A stretch of 64,000 nucleotides of DNA from assembly GCF_016741785.1 (NCBI RefSeq), contig NZ_JAERRL010000015.1:1-64000 (forward strand), read 5' to 3'. Each line of letters opens with the position of its first letter. Within the stretch, counting starts at the first letter, position 1. Positions 26,010 through 34,395 of this stretch are shown in pieces. This DNA comes from Streptomyces sp. 7-21. Lineage in GTDB: Bacteria; Actinomycetota; Actinomycetes; Streptomycetales; Streptomycetaceae. The position numbers and the translations under genes are program-made. The notes under the pieces were generated by a model. The model worked only from the letters and a program-made list of their open reading frames with translations, was not told where the DNA came from and searched no databases.

Positions 26010-26159
26010 CGAACGGTAGCGGTCAGCCCAGCGTTTGGCGGTGCTGCGGGCAACGCCGAAGTGCGCGGCCGCCCGCCGCAGCGACCATCCGTCCACCACG
26101 ACGGCGCGGGCCAGCCGCGCGCGGTCGTCATCGCTCCACGGACGCCTCGGCCGCTCCAT
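26010..26159 (-). other. In-frame helix-turn-helix segment upstream of ppk
   Basis: The 50 codons upstream of the ppk start read as a complete helix-turn-helix (VDGWSLRRAAAHFGVARSTA, then KRWADRYR), like the N-terminal domain of IS481-type transposases or small HTH proteins. It begins at an ATG 19 bases after the mshD stop, and no stop separates it from ppk. It could be an N-terminal fusion to Ppk, a transposase remnant, or a short HTH gene whose stop was lost. No IS ends were seen. Confidence 0.5.
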
Positions 26160-26178
26160 ACGACCGAGGGTATGGGCG

Positions 26179-27099
26179 TCAGGTCTCCGTGCGGTACATG
26201 AGATCGGTCTCGTGCGTGCGGAAGCCGAGCTTCTCGTAGAGCCGCACGGCGGCGGTGTTGTCGGCGTCCACGTACAGCATCGCGGTCGGCAGGCCCCGCA
26301 CGTCCGCCAGGTAGCGCAGGCCGACGGAGGTCAGCACCCGCCCCAGCCCCATGCCCTGCGCCTCGGGCGCCACCCCGAGCACGTAGACCTCGCCGAGCCG
26401 CTCCTGCGCGTGCACCTTCGTCCAGTGGAACCCGAGCAGCCGCTCGTCGGCGCCCTCGCCGGTGACGGCCAGGAAGAAGCCGTCGGGGTCGAACCAGTCC
26501 TGCGCCTTCCGGGCGTCGAGGTCCACCTGAGTGAGCGAGCCCTGCTCCGGATGGTGCGCGAACGCGGCGGCGTTGACCGCCAGCCAGGCGGCGTCGTCCG
26601 CGCCCGGCCGGAACGTCCGCACCCGCACGCCCTGCGGCGGCTCCGGCTCGTCGAGGGCGAGGCCGCCCAGCGGGCGCCGCAGCTGCCGCAGTTCACGGAA
26701 GAGCGTCAGGCCCAGCGCCTGCGCCAGGTGGCGCGCCGCCGGGTGCCCGCCGTGCGCCCACACGCGCAGCCGGTGCCCCGACTCGGCCAGCAGCCGCTCG
26801 CCCAGCACGCGGCCGTACCGCCTGCCGCGGTGCTCGGGGTGGACGACCAGTTCAGCGGACGGCGCCTCGACCGGGTCCGTGCCGTCCAGCTGCGCGTATC
26901 CGGCCAGCGCGCCGTCGACGCGCAGCAGCAGGTGCCGCACGCCGGGGCGCGCGCCCCCGGTGAGCAGCAGCCGCCCCTGCTCGGAGACGGCGCTCTGGCC
27001 GTCGGCACGGGCGGCTTCACCGATCAGGGCGAGGACGGCGTCCACGTCTCCCGCGTCGACCTCGTCGGTGACCTCGACGTCGCTGTTGGCTGCGCTCAT
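26179..27099 (-). CDS. mshD: Mycothiol synthase
   Basis: The 306-residue protein has two GNAT domains. The C-terminal domain carries the acetyl-CoA loop VAPEAQGMGLGRVLTSVGLR and the ending AAVRLYEKLGFRTHETDLMY, which is typical of MshD. It acetylates the cysteine of Cys-GlcN-Ins, the last step of mycothiol synthesis. ATG 27099 starts the likely conserved part, but no ribosome site is visible; an in-frame ATG at 27132 is also possible. mshA is in the same window at 34396-35661. Confidence 0.9.
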   Translation of the reverse strand: MSAANSDVEVTDEVDAGDVDAVLALIGEAARADGQSAVSEQGRLLLTGGARPGVRHLLLRVDGALAGYAQLDGTDPVEAPSAELVVHPEHRGRRYGRVLGERLLAESGHRLRVWAHGGHPAARHLAQALGLTLFRELRQLRRPLGGLALDEPEPPQGVRVRTFRPGADDAAWLAVNAAAFAHHPEQGSLTQVDLDARKAQDWFDPDGFFLAVTGEGADERLLGFHWTKVHAQERLGEVYVLGVAPEAQGMGLGRVLTSVGLRYLADVRGLPTAMLYVDADNTAAVRLYEKLGFRTHETDLMYRTET

Positions 27100-27189
27100 G
27101 AGGGGAGGGTAACCGCCGTCGCGCATCTTCATCTTCTTGTCATGCCAGACCCCTGCCGCGCTACGCGCGTGGCGCCTAGGGTGCCCGCC

Positions 27190-29034
27190 ATGCACGCAAC
27201 GCAGGCGCGACGACGGACACGAGGACGGACACGAGGAAGGAAAAGAACGGCAGCGGCGGCCGTCGCGGCGGCCCTGGTGGCCACGCTCCCGGCGGGACAG
27301 GCCGCGGGCGACCCCCGGGGCGGGGGACACAGTGAGGGTCACGGTGGGGGACACGGTGGGGGACACGGCCGGACCGTGGACCTCCAGGTCCTGGCCATCA
27401 ACGACTTCCACGGCGCGCTGGAACCCCCCACCGGCTCCTCGGGCCAGGTGACGCACGAGCACGAGGACGGCACCACCGAGCAGATCGACGCCGGCGGCGT
27501 CGCCTACCTGGCGAGCGCCCTGCGCGAGGCCCGCGAGGGCCAGCAGCGCTCGGTGACCGTCGCGGCCGGCGACTCGGTCGGCGCCAGCCCGCTGCTGTCC
27601 GGGCTGTTCCACGACGAGCCGACCATCGAGGCGTTCAACGAGCTGGGCATGGACGTGGCCGGCGTCGGCAACCACGAGTTCGACGAGGGCTGGGAGGAGC
27701 TGGTCCGCCTCCAGGAGGGCGGCTGCCACCCCGTGGACGGCTGCTACGCGGACGGCCGCGAGTTCGAGGGCGCCGGCTTCCCGCTGCTCGCCGCGAACGT
27801 CGTGGACGAGGACACCGGCGAGCCCGTGCTCGCCCCGTACACCATCGAGAACCTCCGGGGTGTCCGGGTCGGCTTCATCGGCGTCACCCTTCAGGGCACG
27901 GCCGACATCGTCACGCAGGAGGGCATCGAGGGCCTGGAGTTCCTCGACGAGGCCGAGACCCTCAACCGCTACACGGCCGAGCTGCGCGACCAGGGCGTCA
28001 ACGCGGTCATCGCCCTGATCCACGAGGGCGGCTACCCCGCCTCCGAGGCGTACAACAGCGACTGCGACGCCGAGGGCCCCGGCTCCGGCATCTCCGGCCC
28101 CATCACCGACATCGCGGAGCGCACCGACGCGGGCGTGGACGTCCTCATCACCGGTCACACCCACGAGGCGTACGTGTGCACCCTCCCCGATCCGGAGGGC
28201 AACGACCGGCTGGTGACCTCGGCCGCCACCAACGGCCTGCTGTTCACCGAGCTGACGATGGAGTACGACCGCGGCACCCGCGACATCGTGAGGGCCTCGG
28301 TCGCGGGCAGCAACCGCGTCGTGGACCGGGAGCGCGAGCCGGCGGCCGACATGACCGAGCTGATCGCCTACTGGAGCGAGCTGGCCGCCCCGATCGCCAG
28401 CCGCCCCATCGGCTGGATCGCCGAGGACATCGCGGGCCGGGGCGCCGACACGGCCGAGACACCGCTCGGTGACCTGATCGCCGACGCCCAGCTCGCCCAC
28501 GCCCGCACCCTCGACCCGGAGACGGACCTCGCGCTGATGAACCCCGGCGGCATCCGCGCCGACCTGACCTATGCCGACTCCGGCGGCGAGGGCGACGGCG
28601 TGGTCACCTACGGGGAGGCGTTCACGGTGCAGCCGTTCGCCAACACCGTGAACCTGCTGGACCTCACCGGCGAGCAGCTGCTGGCGGTCCTGCAGGAGCA
28701 GGTGTCCGGGGCGAACGAGGAAGCGCCGAAGATCCTCCAGCCGTCCGAGGGGCTGACCTACACCCTCGACCTGACACGCACCGGCGCCGAGCGGATCGTG
28801 GCCGACTCGGTGCGCATCGGCGGCGAGCCGCTGGACCCGTCGGCCGTCTACCGGGTGGCCGTCAACTCCTTCCTCGCGGGCGGCGGCGACGGCTTCGCCA
28901 CCCTCGCCGAGGGCGCCAACCCGGTCGTCGGCGGCGACGACCTGGCCGCGCTGGAGACCTACCTCGCCGAGAACTCCTCGGCGCAGTCCCCGATGCCGGC
29001 TCCGGCCGCCGACCGCATCACGGTCGTGTCGTAG
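27190..29034 (+). CDS. Secreted 5'-nucleotidase/2',3'-cyclic phosphodiesterase
   Basis: The 614-residue protein has an Arg-rich, Tat-like N-terminus (RRRTRGRTRGRKR, then a hydrophobic stretch at 20-38) and an unusual His/Gly-rich linker at 44-60. The metallophosphoesterase domain has NDFHG, GNHEFD and GHTHE metal sites. The 5'-nucleotidase C-terminal domain has the NPGGIRADL substrate motif. It would release phosphate and nucleosides outside the cell. It is divergent from mshD and overlaps the convergent phosphopantetheinyl transferase by 17 bases. A separate upstream GTG (27181) is possible. Confidence 0.9.
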   Translation: MHATQARRRTRGRTRGRKRTAAAAVAAALVATLPAGQAAGDPRGGGHSEGHGGGHGGGHGRTVDLQVLAINDFHGALEPPTGSSGQVTHEHEDGTTEQIDAGGVAYLASALREAREGQQRSVTVAAGDSVGASPLLSGLFHDEPTIEAFNELGMDVAGVGNHEFDEGWEELVRLQEGGCHPVDGCYADGREFEGAGFPLLAANVVDEDTGEPVLAPYTIENLRGVRVGFIGVTLQGTADIVTQEGIEGLEFLDEAETLNRYTAELRDQGVNAVIALIHEGGYPASEAYNSDCDAEGPGSGISGPITDIAERTDAGVDVLITGHTHEAYVCTLPDPEGNDRLVTSAATNGLLFTELTMEYDRGTRDIVRASVAGSNRVVDREREPAADMTELIAYWSELAAPIASRPIGWIAEDIAGRGADTAETPLGDLIADAQLAHARTLDPETDLALMNPGGIRADLTYADSGGEGDGVVTYGEAFTVQPFANTVNLLDLTGEQLLAVLQEQVSGANEEAPKILQPSEGLTYTLDLTRTGAERIVADSVRIGGEPLDPSAVYRVAVNSFLAGGGDGFATLAEGANPVVGGDDLAALETYLAENSSAQSPMPAPAADRITVVS

Positions 29035-29782
29035 CCGGAGCGGCCCGCGCCACGGCGATGGCCGTCACGAGCAGGCCGCGCCGCGCCACCCAGCGGCCGG
29101 TGAAGCCGGACAGCCGGACGCCGTCCACGACCGGGCCGGGGACCAGCAGCCTCGCCGTGAAGCTGCCGGTCTCCGGCCCGCGGCCGTTCCCGGTCCGCGC
29201 GCCGCTGCCGCCGTCGTCGTCGGCGTCGTCGTCGGGCCGCAGCGTGACAGCGGCCTCCTCGAAGTCCAGCCAGGCCCGGGTGAGCGGGAACCACGCCTTG
29301 TACACGCTTTCCTTGGCGCTGAACAGCAGCCGCTCCCAGCTGACGCCCGGCCAGCGCGCGGCCAGCTCCTTCAGGGCGGGCCGTTCCTCTGGTAGCGAGA
29401 TGACCTCCAGCAGTCCCTCGTTGGGCAGCGGCTCGTCCGGCTCGGCGTCGATGCCGACCGAGGCCAGGGCGTCCGTGCGCGCCACGGCCGCGCCCCGGTA
29501 GCCGAGGCAGTGCGTCATGCTGCCGGTGAAGCCGTCGGGCCAGGACGGGGCGCCGCGCTCGCCCGGCAGCAGCGGCACGCGCGGGCCGCCGAGCCGCGCC
29601 AGGGCGTCGCGCGCCAGCGCCCGGACCGTGGTGAACTCGCGCCGCCGCTTCTCGACGGCCTTGGCCACGTGCCGCTCCTCCTCGGGGAAGAGGAACGGCT
29701 CGGCCGCCTCGTCCCCGAACGCCTCCCGTGCCGCGACAAGTCCGGGCAGCAGCCCGGCGAGGAGCCCTTCGCCGCCGCTCAC
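29018..29782 (-). CDS. 4'-phosphopantetheinyl transferase (Sfp/EntD type)
   Basis: The 254-residue enzyme moves the phosphopantetheine arm of CoA onto a Ser of carrier proteins. The Mg2+ motif GIDAE (110-114) and the KES motif FSAKESVYKAWF (about 154-165) are both present, as is the SMTHC segment near 88-92. The GTG start overlaps the metallophosphoesterase TGA (GTGA), so they are coupled. No biosynthetic cluster is in the window, so it probably serves polyketide or peptide synthases elsewhere. Confidence 0.92.
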   Translation of the reverse strand: MSGGEGLLAGLLPGLVAAREAFGDEAAEPFLFPEEERHVAKAVEKRRREFTTVRALARDALARLGGPRVPLLPGERGAPSWPDGFTGSMTHCLGYRGAAVARTDALASVGIDAEPDEPLPNEGLLEVISLPEERPALKELAARWPGVSWERLLFSAKESVYKAWFPLTRAWLDFEEAAVTLRPDDDADDDGGSGARTGNGRGPETGSFTARLLVPGPVVDGVRLSGFTGRWVARRGLLVTAIAVARAAPATTRP

Positions 29783-30642
29783 CGGAAGCCTCCCGGCGAC
29801 AGCGGGGCCGGGACGGCGGGCGGGAGGATCTGCACCGGCCGCCCCGGTACGGCCGGGCGCGGCTGCCACTCGCGCGGGTAGCCCAGGGAGACCTCCTGGT
29901 GCGGGATGCCGTGGTGCCACAGCAGGCGCGGGATGTGCAGGTGGCCGTAGACGACGCAAGAGGCGCCGTACCGCTCGGGCCAGTCGGCGGTCTCCTGGGT
30001 GCCGCACCACAGCGCGAACTCGGGGTACCGCAGCACGCGGGTGGGCTCGCGCACCAGCGGCCAGTGGCTGATGAGGACGGTCGGCACGCCCTCGGGCAGC
30101 TCGGACCGCAGCCGGGCCTCGGTGGCCTCCAGCCGGGCGCGGCACCAGGCCTGCCGGGTGGGGTACGGGTCGGGGTGGAGCAGGAACTCGTCGGTGCAGA
30201 CCACGCCCGCCTTCTCGGCGACGGCCAGCGCCTCGTGCGTGGTGTGGGTGCCGGAGGGGCGGAAGCTGTAGTCGTACAGCAGGAACAGCGGCACGATCAC
30301 GGCCGGGCCGCCGTCGCCCTCCCAGCGCGGGTAGGGGTCCTCGGGGGTGACGACCCCCAGGCCCCGGCACATCTCCACCAGGTGCCGGTAGCGGTCCTCG
30401 CCGCGCAGCGTGACGGGATCCTCGGGGACGGTCCACAGCTCGTGGTTGCCCGGCACCCAGATGACCTTGGCGAAGCGGCGGGCGAGGAGGCTGAGTGCCC
30501 ACTCGATGTCGGCCGAGAGCTCGCCGACGTCCCCGGCGACGATCAGCCAGTCGTCGCTGGATTCGGGCACGAGTTCGCTGACGATCTGCCGGTTCTCGTC
30601 GTACCGGACGTGCAGATCGCTGATCGCTACGAGCTTCCCCAC
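29779..30642 (-). CDS. Metallophosphoesterase
   Basis: The 287-residue protein has the calcineurin-like metal motifs in order: SDLHVRYD near 8-15, AGDVGE near 36-41, PGNHELW near 64-70, ISHWPL near 191-196 and YGHLHIPR near 231-238. The substrate is unknown. It is first in an operon with the phosphopantetheinyl transferase and is divergent from soxR, with a SoxR box in the shared promoter region. Confidence 0.88.
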   Translation of the reverse strand: MGKLVAISDLHVRYDENRQIVSELVPESSDDWLIVAGDVGELSADIEWALSLLARRFAKVIWVPGNHELWTVPEDPVTLRGEDRYRHLVEMCRGLGVVTPEDPYPRWEGDGGPAVIVPLFLLYDYSFRPSGTHTTHEALAVAEKAGVVCTDEFLLHPDPYPTRQAWCRARLEATEARLRSELPEGVPTVLISHWPLVREPTRVLRYPEFALWCGTQETADWPERYGASCVVYGHLHIPRLLWHHGIPHQEVSLGYPREWQPRPAVPGRPVQILPPAVPAPLSPGGFR

Positions 30643-30700
30643 CGCAACTCCCGTCGTCGCACGGTTTCTTCACGCTACCTGAGGTCGGGACGCGAAATAA

Positions 30701-30718
30701 CCTCAAGCTAGGTTGAGC
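30701..30718. promoter_or_regulatory. SoxR operator
   Basis: CCTCAAGCTAGGTTGAGC fits the actinobacterial SoxR box (CTCAAG-N4-CTTGAG type), with half-sites CTCAA and TTGAG separated by six bases. It is 21 bases upstream of the soxR ATG and 58 bases from the divergent metallophosphoesterase start. SoxR may therefore control both directions. Confidence 0.75.
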
Positions 30719-30739
30719 TTGGCTGCGTACACTGCGCGT

Positions 30740-31258
30740 ATGCGGATCGCCAAGGAACTCACCATCGGGCAGCTCGCGCGGCGCAGTGGCGTCGCTCCCT
30801 CGGCGCTGCGGTTCTACGAGGAGCAGGGGCTCATCTCCAGCCGCCGCACGCCGGGCAACCAGCGGCGGTACCGCCGCGACATGCTGCGGCGGGTGGCGTT
30901 CATCCGGGTGTCCCAGAACGTGGGCATGCCGCTGGCGGCCATCCGCGAGGCGCTGAACAAGCTGCCGGAGGGCCGGACGCCGACGCGGAACGACTGGGCC
31001 GTCGTCTCCGAGGGCTGGCGGGCCGAGCTGAACGCCCGGATACGGCAGCTGGAGCGGCTGCGGGACAACCTGACGGAGTGCATCGGGTGCGGGTGCCTGT
31101 CGCTGGACAGCTGCATGCTGGCGAACCCGTACGACGTCTGCGGCGACCACGGCTGCGGCCCCCGCCGCCTCCTGGAGGACCCGGCCCCGGAGCCCGCCGG
31201 GGGGCGGCGGTCTCCGGCCGGGGACTGCGCCGCCCCCGCCCAGCGGCAGCCGGCCTGA
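30740..31258 (+). CDS. soxR: Redox-sensing regulator SoxR
   Basis: The 172-residue MerR-family protein has the N-terminal helix-turn-helix (LTIGQLARRSGVAPSALRFY), a dimerisation helix (about 88-112), and the [2Fe-2S]-binding cysteines C114, C117, C119 and C125 (CX2CXCX5C). In Streptomyces SoxR responds to redox-active compounds such as its own pigments. ATG 30740 is the conserved start; the upstream TTG is not used. The Pro/Ala-rich tail after residue 145 is extra. A SoxR box overlaps its promoter. Confidence 0.93.
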   Translation: MRIAKELTIGQLARRSGVAPSALRFYEEQGLISSRRTPGNQRRYRRDMLRRVAFIRVSQNVGMPLAAIREALNKLPEGRTPTRNDWAVVSEGWRAELNARIRQLERLRDNLTECIGCGCLSLDSCMLANPYDVCGDHGCGPRRLLEDPAPEPAGGRRSPAGDCAAPAQRQPA

Positions 31259-31273
31259 AGCCCGGCGGCGCGG

Positions 31274-32890
31274 TCAGAAGCCGCGGGTGCGCTTGGCGCC
31301 GCGCCGCCGGAACGCCGGGAACTCAAGCGGCGTCGTCAGCCCCGGCGTCCGGATGAACAGCCGGGCGATCTCACCTCCGAGGTTCACCCCGACGGCGATG
31401 GCGAGCGCCAGCGTCACGGCCCGCAGCAGGTACTCCATGCCCTGGTCCACGTCGCCCAGCGCGAAGCCCAGCAGCCCCAGGTAGAACGCGCTGCCCGGCA
31501 GCAGCGGCCCGATGGCGGCGGTGACGTACGGCAGCGATGACGCGAACCGGTACCGCGACAGCAGCTGGCCGAACAGCCCCACCATGCCCGCCGCCACCGC
31601 CGTCGCCGCGAACGGCGAGAGGTGGGCCACATCGTGCATCGAGCCGTAGACCAGCCAGGCCACGCCGCCGTTGAGGGTGGCGGGCAGGACCGTGCCCCGG
31701 TCCTGCTGGAGCAGCACGCAGAACGCCAGCGACAGCAGCAGCGCCGCGGCGAGCTGCACGGCCGGCCGCACCTCGCGCACCGTCGCCTCGGGATCGAGCG
31801 AGACGCCCGACGTCTCCGCCACGTACAGCACCGCCAGCACGCCGCAGACGATGCCGACGATCAGGTACACCACTTCCAGCAGGCGGGCAGAGGCCGTCAG
31901 GTAGTACCCGGTGAGCCCGTCCTGCACCCCCGCGACCAGCGCCCGCCCCGGGATCAGGGCGAACAGGCCACCGGTGATCATCGCGGCGGCCTCCGCCTTG
32001 CCGCCCCCGCTGGTATGCCCGGCGGCCCACAGCGAGCCGATGACCGCCGGGGCCATCGCCGCCGCCACGAACTGGTAGAACTCCGGCAGCCCGCGCCCGG
32101 ACGCCACCCAGGCCAGCCGGTCGCCGATCATGGCGCCCAGCGCGGCCAGCAGGAACACCTGCCAGTCGCCGCCCACGAGCGTGCTGGCCGCCCCCGCCAG
32201 CAGCCCGCTGGCGCAGGTGAGCTGCCACTTGGTGTAGGGGTGGCGGTTGCGCCGCATGCTCGCCAGCCGCCCGTACGCCTCCTCCAGCGTGATGGCGTGC
32301 TCGGTGATGTCGGCGACGAGCTCGAAGACGGCCGCCAGCCGCGTGTAGTCGGTGCCGCGCCGCCGCACCGTGCGGCTGAGCGAGACCGGCGGGTCGACCA
32401 GGGACGGCTGGTGCGTCACCGAGATCAGGGTGAAGGTGACCGTGACCTCGCAGCGGTCGAGCCCGTAGGCGTGGGTGACGCCGTACATGGCGGCCTCCAC
32501 GTCCTCGGCGCCCTCGCCGCCCGCCAGGAGCAGTTCGCCGATGCGCAGCGTCAGGTCGAGCACGCGCGGCACGGGCGGGGCCGCCTCGCCGTCCTCGCCG
32601 TCGCCGTCTCCGCGCGCCACGTACTCCGGCGCGGGACGCTCGGCGAGGGGCAGCCGGACGAGCGTGCGCATCCGGTCCTGCCACGGCATGCCCCGCGCGA
32701 ACTTCGGCACGCCCCCCGCGGGAGTGAACTCGCTGCGCGGCGGAGCCGACGGAGGGAGCGTCAGGCCCTCGGGCACCGCGAACTCGGAGGTCGGTTCGTC
32801 CTCCGCACTGGACGGCGGTTCGAGGCCCTCGGGTACGGCGAAGCCCGAGGTGGTCGTCTGGACGTCCTGCTCCTCGTTCTCCCCTGCCAC
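31274..32890 (-). CDS. Threonine/serine exporter-family protein (ThrE)
   Basis: The 538-residue protein has a long acidic cytoplasmic N-terminus with a twofold repeat (SGFAVPEGLEPP, SEFAVPEGLTLPP). A DUF1212 domain (LRIGELLLAGGEGAEDVEAAM) and about ten membrane helices follow, ending with the ThrE-like C-terminal domain. The family exports threonine and serine in corynebacteria. The GTG at 32890 is chosen over a longer ATG because AGGGAGC lies five bases before it. It faces soxR, with 15 bases between the stops. Confidence 0.85.
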   Translation of the reverse strand: MAGENEEQDVQTTTSGFAVPEGLEPPSSAEDEPTSEFAVPEGLTLPPSAPPRSEFTPAGGVPKFARGMPWQDRMRTLVRLPLAERPAPEYVARGDGDGEDGEAAPPVPRVLDLTLRIGELLLAGGEGAEDVEAAMYGVTHAYGLDRCEVTVTFTLISVTHQPSLVDPPVSLSRTVRRRGTDYTRLAAVFELVADITEHAITLEEAYGRLASMRRNRHPYTKWQLTCASGLLAGAASTLVGGDWQVFLLAALGAMIGDRLAWVASGRGLPEFYQFVAAAMAPAVIGSLWAAGHTSGGGKAEAAAMITGGLFALIPGRALVAGVQDGLTGYYLTASARLLEVVYLIVGIVCGVLAVLYVAETSGVSLDPEATVREVRPAVQLAAALLLSLAFCVLLQQDRGTVLPATLNGGVAWLVYGSMHDVAHLSPFAATAVAAGMVGLFGQLLSRYRFASSLPYVTAAIGPLLPGSAFYLGLLGFALGDVDQGMEYLLRAVTLALAIAVGVNLGGEIARLFIRTPGLTTPLEFPAFRRRGAKRTRGF

Positions 32891-32986
32891 TGGTCGCTCC
32901 CTGAAAACGGTCCCAACCGCGAAGCATAGGATGATCGCACCGGAAGCGCTCAACGGGGCAGGGAACCGGGCAGCGGGCGCGGGCCG

Positions 32987-33475
32987 CTACTCCCCTTCTG
33001 CGAAGAGATGCGAGAAGGCGTCCAGGTTGCGGGTGGACTCGCCGCGCGAGGTGCGCCAGGCGTGCTCCTTGCGGATGGCGCTCGCGAAGCCCATCTCCAG
33101 CAGGGTGTTGAATGAGCCGTCGGCCTGCTCCAGCACGGTGCCGAGCACCCGGTCGATCTCCTCGGGCGTGACGGCGGCCAGCGGCAGCTTCCCGACCAGG
33201 TACACGTCGCCCAGCCGGTCCAGGGCGAATGCCACCCCGAACAGCCGGGTGTTCCGCTCCAGCAGCCAGCGGTGCACGGCCTCGTGGTTCTCGTCGGGGC
33301 GGCGGATGACGAAGGCGTTCACCGACAGCGCGTGCGTACCGACGATGAGGGAGCAGGTCGTCGACAGTTTGCGCGTGCCGGGCAGCGTGACCACGTAGTG
33401 CCCCGGGCCGGGGCTCTCCCATGCGGCGCCGGACTCCGCGAGTGCTTGTTCGATGACCTGACGGGGATCAGCCAT
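32987..33475 (-). CDS. YbjN domain-containing protein
   Basis: The 162-residue protein has the YbjN-like alternating pattern: VIEQALAESGAAWESPGPGH, LSVNAFVIRRPDENHEAVHR, and NTLLEMGFASAIRKEHAWR at the end. In Streptomyces a YbjN gene often lies next to mshA; here a toxin-antitoxin pair separates the two. YbjN proteins act as chaperone-like modulators in enterobacteria; the role here is unknown. Confidence 0.85.
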   Translation of the reverse strand: MADPRQVIEQALAESGAAWESPGPGHYVVTLPGTRKLSTTCSLIVGTHALSVNAFVIRRPDENHEAVHRWLLERNTRLFGVAFALDRLGDVYLVGKLPLAAVTPEEIDRVLGTVLEQADGSFNTLLEMGFASAIRKEHAWRTSRGESTRNLDAFSHLFAEGE

Positions 33476-33510
33476 GGGCCCGATGCTACGGCCGCGGCCG
33501 CGTGGCCGTG

Positions 33511-33870
33511 CTACGAGAAGTCGGTGTCCTTGGGGTGCCGGGGCGAGGCGTAGACCACCCACACCCGGCGCCGGTCGTGATCGACCAGGTAGCGCACCCG
33601 GCCGCCGCTGGTCACCTCGTACTCCCACTGCTCCAGCAGCTGCCCGTTGTGCCGGTGCACCGCCAGGTCCCCGCGCAGCCGGTGCTGGCGCAGCGGGTGC
33701 GCCCGGGAACACGGGTCCGTGCGCAGGGCCCGCAGACAGCGGCGGGTGTTCGCCAGGGCCAGGCGGCACAGCTCCTGCCAGCCCTTGACGGCCTCGCTTG
33801 TGCCGAACAGCACGTCCCATTCGTCGTCGGGCGGGGGGACCGTGACCCGGTCACCTCGCTTCGGCGTCAC
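33511..33870 (-). CDS. Probable RelE/ParE-type toxin
   Basis: The 119-residue basic protein ends with a compact strand-rich region, LEQWEYEVTSGGRVRYLVD, then RRRVWVVYASPRHPKDTD. This is the usual C-terminal pattern of RelE/ParE superfamily toxins. It lies 41 bases after a smaller acidic protein on the same strand, in the antitoxin-first order. GTG 33870 has GGAGAA six bases upstream. mRNA cleavage or gyrase inhibition is possible, but no diagnostic residue set can be claimed. Confidence 0.6.
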   Translation of the reverse strand: MTPKRGDRVTVPPPDDEWDVLFGTSEAVKGWQELCRLALANTRRCLRALRTDPCSRAHPLRQHRLRGDLAVHRHNGQLLEQWEYEVTSGGRVRYLVDHDRRRVWVVYASPRHPKDTDFS

Positions 33871-33911
33871 CCGTCGTTCTCCACCCGTCGGTCTTGCAGT
33901 GCCAACCGTGC

Positions 33912-34382
33912 CTAACAGTCGAGCGTTACCCGCCCGAAGTCACCCTCCGTGGGCTCGAGTGCCTCACGGTACTGCATGGGGTCCGCCTTGATGCGGGCGG
34001 TCGCCCGCCAGGACGCGATGACCTCCTGGGCGTGGCCGTCCCAGTTCAGCTCGGAGGCATCGGAGAGCGCCTCGGCCAGCTCGGTGGTGAACGCCCTGAC
34101 GTCGCTGTCCGGCAGGTGCCGGATCCACGGGAAGACCTCGCGCATCGCGCGCAGCATGCTCGTCAGGCCGTCGTCCTGCCGCAGCAGCGCGAGGAAGACA
34201 GCGGCCGACGTGCTGAGATTCGCCTCGCGCTGCTCTTCGCGCTCGGCGGCGGTGAGATAGAAGTCGTCCGAGTCGCGGTGCGTGACCCGGACCCTGCCGA
34301 GGCGGGCGGCCCGCTCGGCGACCAGCCGGGGACTGCGGGAGAGGTCGGAGAAGGTCACCGTTTCCGTGCCGCTGATGCTCAT
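33912..34382 (-). CDS. Probable antitoxin (Phd/DUF6247-like)
   Basis: The 156-residue protein has an N-terminal Phd-like unit (TVTFSDLSRSPRLVAERAAR, then VRVTHRDSDDFYLT). A helical DUF6247-like part follows, with SMLRAMREVFPWIRHLPDSD and ALSDASELNWDGHAQEVIAS. Such proteins pair with small RelE-like partners in Streptomyces. Its start is 14 bases from a CAGAA-TGCG-TTCTG palindrome at the end of mshA, a likely autoregulatory site. Confidence 0.6.
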   Translation of the reverse strand: MSISGTETVTFSDLSRSPRLVAERAARLGRVRVTHRDSDDFYLTAAEREEQREANLSTSAAVFLALLRQDDGLTSMLRAMREVFPWIRHLPDSDVRAFTTELAEALSDASELNWDGHAQEVIASWRATARIKADPMQYREALEPTEGDFGRVTLDC

Positions 34383-34395
34383 CTGTCCATGGTAC

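Noticed and set aside
26010..26159. Complete IS481 element
   Set aside because: Only an HTH-like segment is present; there is no DDE catalytic domain and no terminal inverted repeats.
26035..27189. Long plus-strand frame in front of the 5'-nucleotidase
   Set aside because: It runs antisense through mshD and lacks domain sense; the nucleotidase has a good signal peptide at 27190.
29018..29782. Phosphopantetheinyl transferase as a sign of a biosynthetic cluster
   Set aside because: No polyketide or peptide synthase genes are in the window; neighbours are core genes.
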